Below, piece by piece: positions 54,658-56,136 of a stretch of DNA of 56,136 nt. The stretch's first letter is position 1. Each line of letters opens with the position of its first letter. A program made the translations under genes and the position numbers. Source of the stretch: Acidobacteriota bacterium (lineage in GTDB: Bacteria; Acidobacteriota; Polarisedimenticolia; Gp22-AA2); contig QHXX01000107.1 in assembly GCA_003223135.1 (NCBI GenBank), forward strand, positions 1 to 56,136. Direction: 5' to 3'. The notes beneath the pieces are model-generated. The model saw only the letters and a program-made list of their open reading frames with translations, made no database searches and was not told where the DNA came from.

Positions 54658-54698
54658 CTGTTTGTCAACACATACGCCCAGATCCTCTGTTGGTCAAC
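54658..54698 (-). promoter_or_regulatory. Direct repeats and promoter upstream of the Asp-box gene
   Basis: CTGTTTGTCAAC (54658-54669) and CTGTTGGTCAAC (54687-54698) agree at 11 of 12 positions with a 29-base period. On the minus strand TTGACC (54692-54697), 17 bases, TATGTG (54669-54674) could be a promoter, and the second repeat holds a further TTGACA. They may be regulator half-sites or duplicated -35 elements. Confidence 0.4.
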
Positions 54699-54758
54699 TC
54701 GTTTCTCGCGATGGCGCCTCAGGCCGAGGGGAAAGGACAGAGGTGAGCATGGTTGAAA

Positions 54759-54786
54759 CATCTGTACCTATGATAGGATTCAGATG
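54759..54786. promoter_or_regulatory. Nested inverted repeat in front of chrB
   Basis: Outer arms CATCTG (54759-54764) and CAGATG (54781-54786) enclose inner arms CCTAT (54767-54771) and ATAGG (54773-54777). The inner left and right gaps differ by one base. It ends 15 bases before the chrB GTG, an operator-like position; the inner arm also overlaps a TATGAT that could be a -10. Confidence 0.45.
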
Positions 54787-54801
54787 CTTTAGGGAAACGC
54801 C

Positions 54802-55785
54802 GTGGCCGAGCCCACTGAAGCACGCTGGCTCCTTCTCATCCACCAGATCCCGCCGAAGCCGAACTATCTCCGCGTCAAGGTCTGGCGCCGACTCCAACGG
54901 CTTGGCGCCGTCGCCGTCAAGAACTCGGTTTACGTCCTGCCCAGGAGCGAGCAGGCTCAAGAGGACTTTCAGTGGGTCGCGCGAGAGATCGTGGAAGGTG
55001 GTGGCGACGCCTCGATCTGTGAGGCACGTTTTGTGGAAGGGCTTTCCGATGGACAAGTCGAGGCAATGTTCCACGCCGCCCGGGACGCCGACTACGCTCA
55101 GGTTGCAGAGGCGGCCCGGCGTCTCCTCAAGGGAATTGGATCAGGCTCGCGGAATGGCGGTGAGAAACGAGCTTCGGGCGAGGCCGAGCTCACGCGGTTG
55201 AAGCGGCGCACCACCGAGGTCTCGTCGATTGATTTCCTGGGCGCACCCGGCCGTCGTGCTGTCGACAAGTTGCTCATCGATCTCGAAGCCCGATTGCGAG
55301 CCGCGAAGCGCGAAAAGCGAATCCCTGCGGCATCCGGGACGACCCGCAAACGGACGCGTGGCCGCACGTGGGTCACTCGCAAGGGTATTCATGTCGACCG
55401 TATGGCCAGCGCCTGGCTCATCAAGCGATTCATCGATCCGGAAGCGCGCTTCAAGTTCGTCCCGAGCAAGGGCTACCGTCCGCTATCGGGCGAAGTGAGG
55501 TTCGACATGTTCGAAGCCGAGTTCACACACGAGGGCGACCGCTGCACCTTCGAGGTCCTCATCGAGAAATTCCAGCCCGACAATGAAGCTCTACGTCCGG
55601 TCGCCCAGATTATTCACGACATCGATCTCAAGGATTCGAAGTTCGGACGACCGGAGGTTCCGGGAATCGACCGACTGGTCGCCGGGATTGCCATCGCGCA
55701 TCGAGAGGACGAGGAGCGGCTGGCCCGAGGCTCCGCGGTCTTCGAGGATCTCTACGAGTATTTTCGCAGGAAGAAGGAAGGCTGA
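54802..55785 (+). CDS. chrB: Chromate resistance protein ChrB
   Basis: A 327-residue protein starting at GTG 54802. The N-terminal ChrB domain (about 1-120) shows WLLLIHQIPPKPNYLRVKVW, RLGAVAVKNSVYVLPRSEQA and EARFVEGLSD. The C-terminal ChrB/ChrC-like domain (from about 190) shows TWVTRKGIHVDRMASAWLIK, RFIDPEARFKFVPSKGY, FDMFEAEFTHEGDRCTFEVL and QIIHDIDLKDSKFG, and ends in FEDLYEYFRRKK. ChrB is known as a chromate/sulfate-responsive regulator of chr operons or an enhancer of ChrA-mediated efflux. The ChrA transporter is not in the window but could follow downstream. The next gene starts 14 bases later, so an operon is likely. The dyad at 54759-54786 is a candidate self-regulatory site. Confidence 0.92.
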   Translation: MAEPTEARWLLLIHQIPPKPNYLRVKVWRRLQRLGAVAVKNSVYVLPRSEQAQEDFQWVAREIVEGGGDASICEARFVEGLSDGQVEAMFHAARDADYAQVAEAARRLLKGIGSGSRNGGEKRASGEAELTRLKRRTTEVSSIDFLGAPGRRAVDKLLIDLEARLRAAKREKRIPAASGTTRKRTRGRTWVTRKGIHVDRMASAWLIKRFIDPEARFKFVPSKGYRPLSGEVRFDMFEAEFTHEGDRCTFEVLIEKFQPDNEALRPVAQIIHDIDLKDSKFGRPEVPGIDRLVAGIAIAHREDEERLARGSAVFEDLYEYFRRKKEG

Positions 55786-55799
55786 TCTCGGAGGAAACC

Positions 55800-56136
55800 A
55801 TGCGCACTTTCATCGCAGTTCTGGCGCTCGCCTTCTGGTCCGCTGCGCTCGCGGGTCCACCTCAGGCGTCGTTCGACACGGGAACGATCGAGGAGCTCAC
55901 AGGAGCCAAAGGCGTCTTCAACGACATGGAGGGCGTGTTCAAAGTATCGGTTCCCCGGAGCGACCTGACCGTGGTCGCCGCGGGGGTGAGACTGACTCCC
56001 CCCATGGGGCTCACGTCATGGGCCGCGTTCAAGCGGGCCGGCAAGCACATTGTTGTCATGGGCGACATGGTCCTGCTCGAGGGCCAGGTGAACGCCGTCA
56101 TGAGTGTCGCGCTCGACAGCGGGCTCGAGGTCACGG
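55800..56136 (+). CDS. DUF1259 (LppY/LpqO family) protein, C-terminus outside window
   Basis: The first 112 codons of a gene starting at ATG 55800 with GGAGG upstream. A signal peptide (MRTFIAVLALAFWSAALAG) is clear, followed by DUF1259 segments GAKGVFNDMEGVFKVSVPR, LTVVAAGVRLTPPMGLTSWA and VMGDMVLLEGQVNAVMSVA, LDSGLEVT at the edge. LppY/LpqO-type proteins are exported proteins of unknown activity, in some genomes linked to chr genes. It is the second gene of the chrB operon. Only about one third to one half of the expected length is present. Confidence 0.88.
   Translation, partial: MRTFIAVLALAFWSAALAGPPQASFDTGTIEELTGAKGVFNDMEGVFKVSVPRSDLTVVAAGVRLTPPMGLTSWAAFKRAGKHIVVMGDMVLLEGQVNAVMSVALDSGLEVT

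Overview
The window is GC-rich DNA with dense, mostly co-directional gene strings, short intergenic gaps and frequent ATGA/GTGA start-stop overlaps. It looks like a Gram-negative bacterial chromosome: there are secreted and lipoprotein signal peptides, a periplasmic-type dihaem peroxidase, and a DUF692/DUF2063 operon. Giant FG-GAP plus thrombospondin-type-3 proteins, a GH57-rich glycogen locus and DUF4912 together suggest an uncultured Acidobacteriota-like lineage; this is inference from gene content, and no rRNA or other marker gene is present. I found no tRNA, rRNA, CRISPR array or intact mobile element.

Region 1 (1-9982, minus strand): two consecutive genes for very large secreted repeat proteins (FG-GAP/VCBS, the second also with thrombospondin type 3 calcium-binding arrays), each with a similar promoter. 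Region 2 (10130-21360, minus): an AmpG-like MFS carrier, a PurD-like ATP-grasp protein, an MFS exporter with a class III aminotransferase, a start-less NTF2-like gene remnant (plus strand), a lipoprotein dihaem cytochrome c peroxidase, an orphan molybdopterin oxidoreductase and a periplasmic prolyl oligopeptidase. Region 3 (21411-23774, minus): a compact operon encoding a Cys-rich secreted peptide, a DUF692 (MNIO) enzyme and a DUF2063 partner. It has a near-consensus promoter, a downstream palindrome and a GC hairpin between precursor and enzyme. This is the best candidate for an incompletely described system.

Region 4 (23900-47985): a very large carbohydrate locus. On the minus strand, from a common divergent spacer, lie a glycogen debranching enzyme, an aquaporin, a GMC oxidoreductase, a two-domain VOC protein, a Zn-dependent glucose dehydrogenase, a GH63 glucosidase, a DoxX protein and a glucokinase. 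On the plus strand lie an unknown protein, a DUF4912 protein, a GH57 branching enzyme (5' end disrupted by an apparent frameshift), glgC, two more GH57 enzymes, a galT-like uridylyltransferase and glgA, with a convergent glucan phosphorylase. Together they would make, branch, remodel, debranch and degrade alpha-glucan, then phosphorylate or oxidise the released glucose.

Region 5 (48124-51946, plus): a small zinc-finger anti-sigma-like protein, a type II NADH dehydrogenase-like flavoprotein, an ECF sigma factor, a membrane anti-sigma factor with two zinc-finger modules and a small membrane protein. Region 6 (51989-56136): decayed genes (an SGNH hydrolase fragment and a frameshifted beta-helix protein), a secreted Asp-box (sialidase-fold) protein, and, divergently, chrB followed by a DUF1259 (LppY/LpqO) gene that runs off the window.
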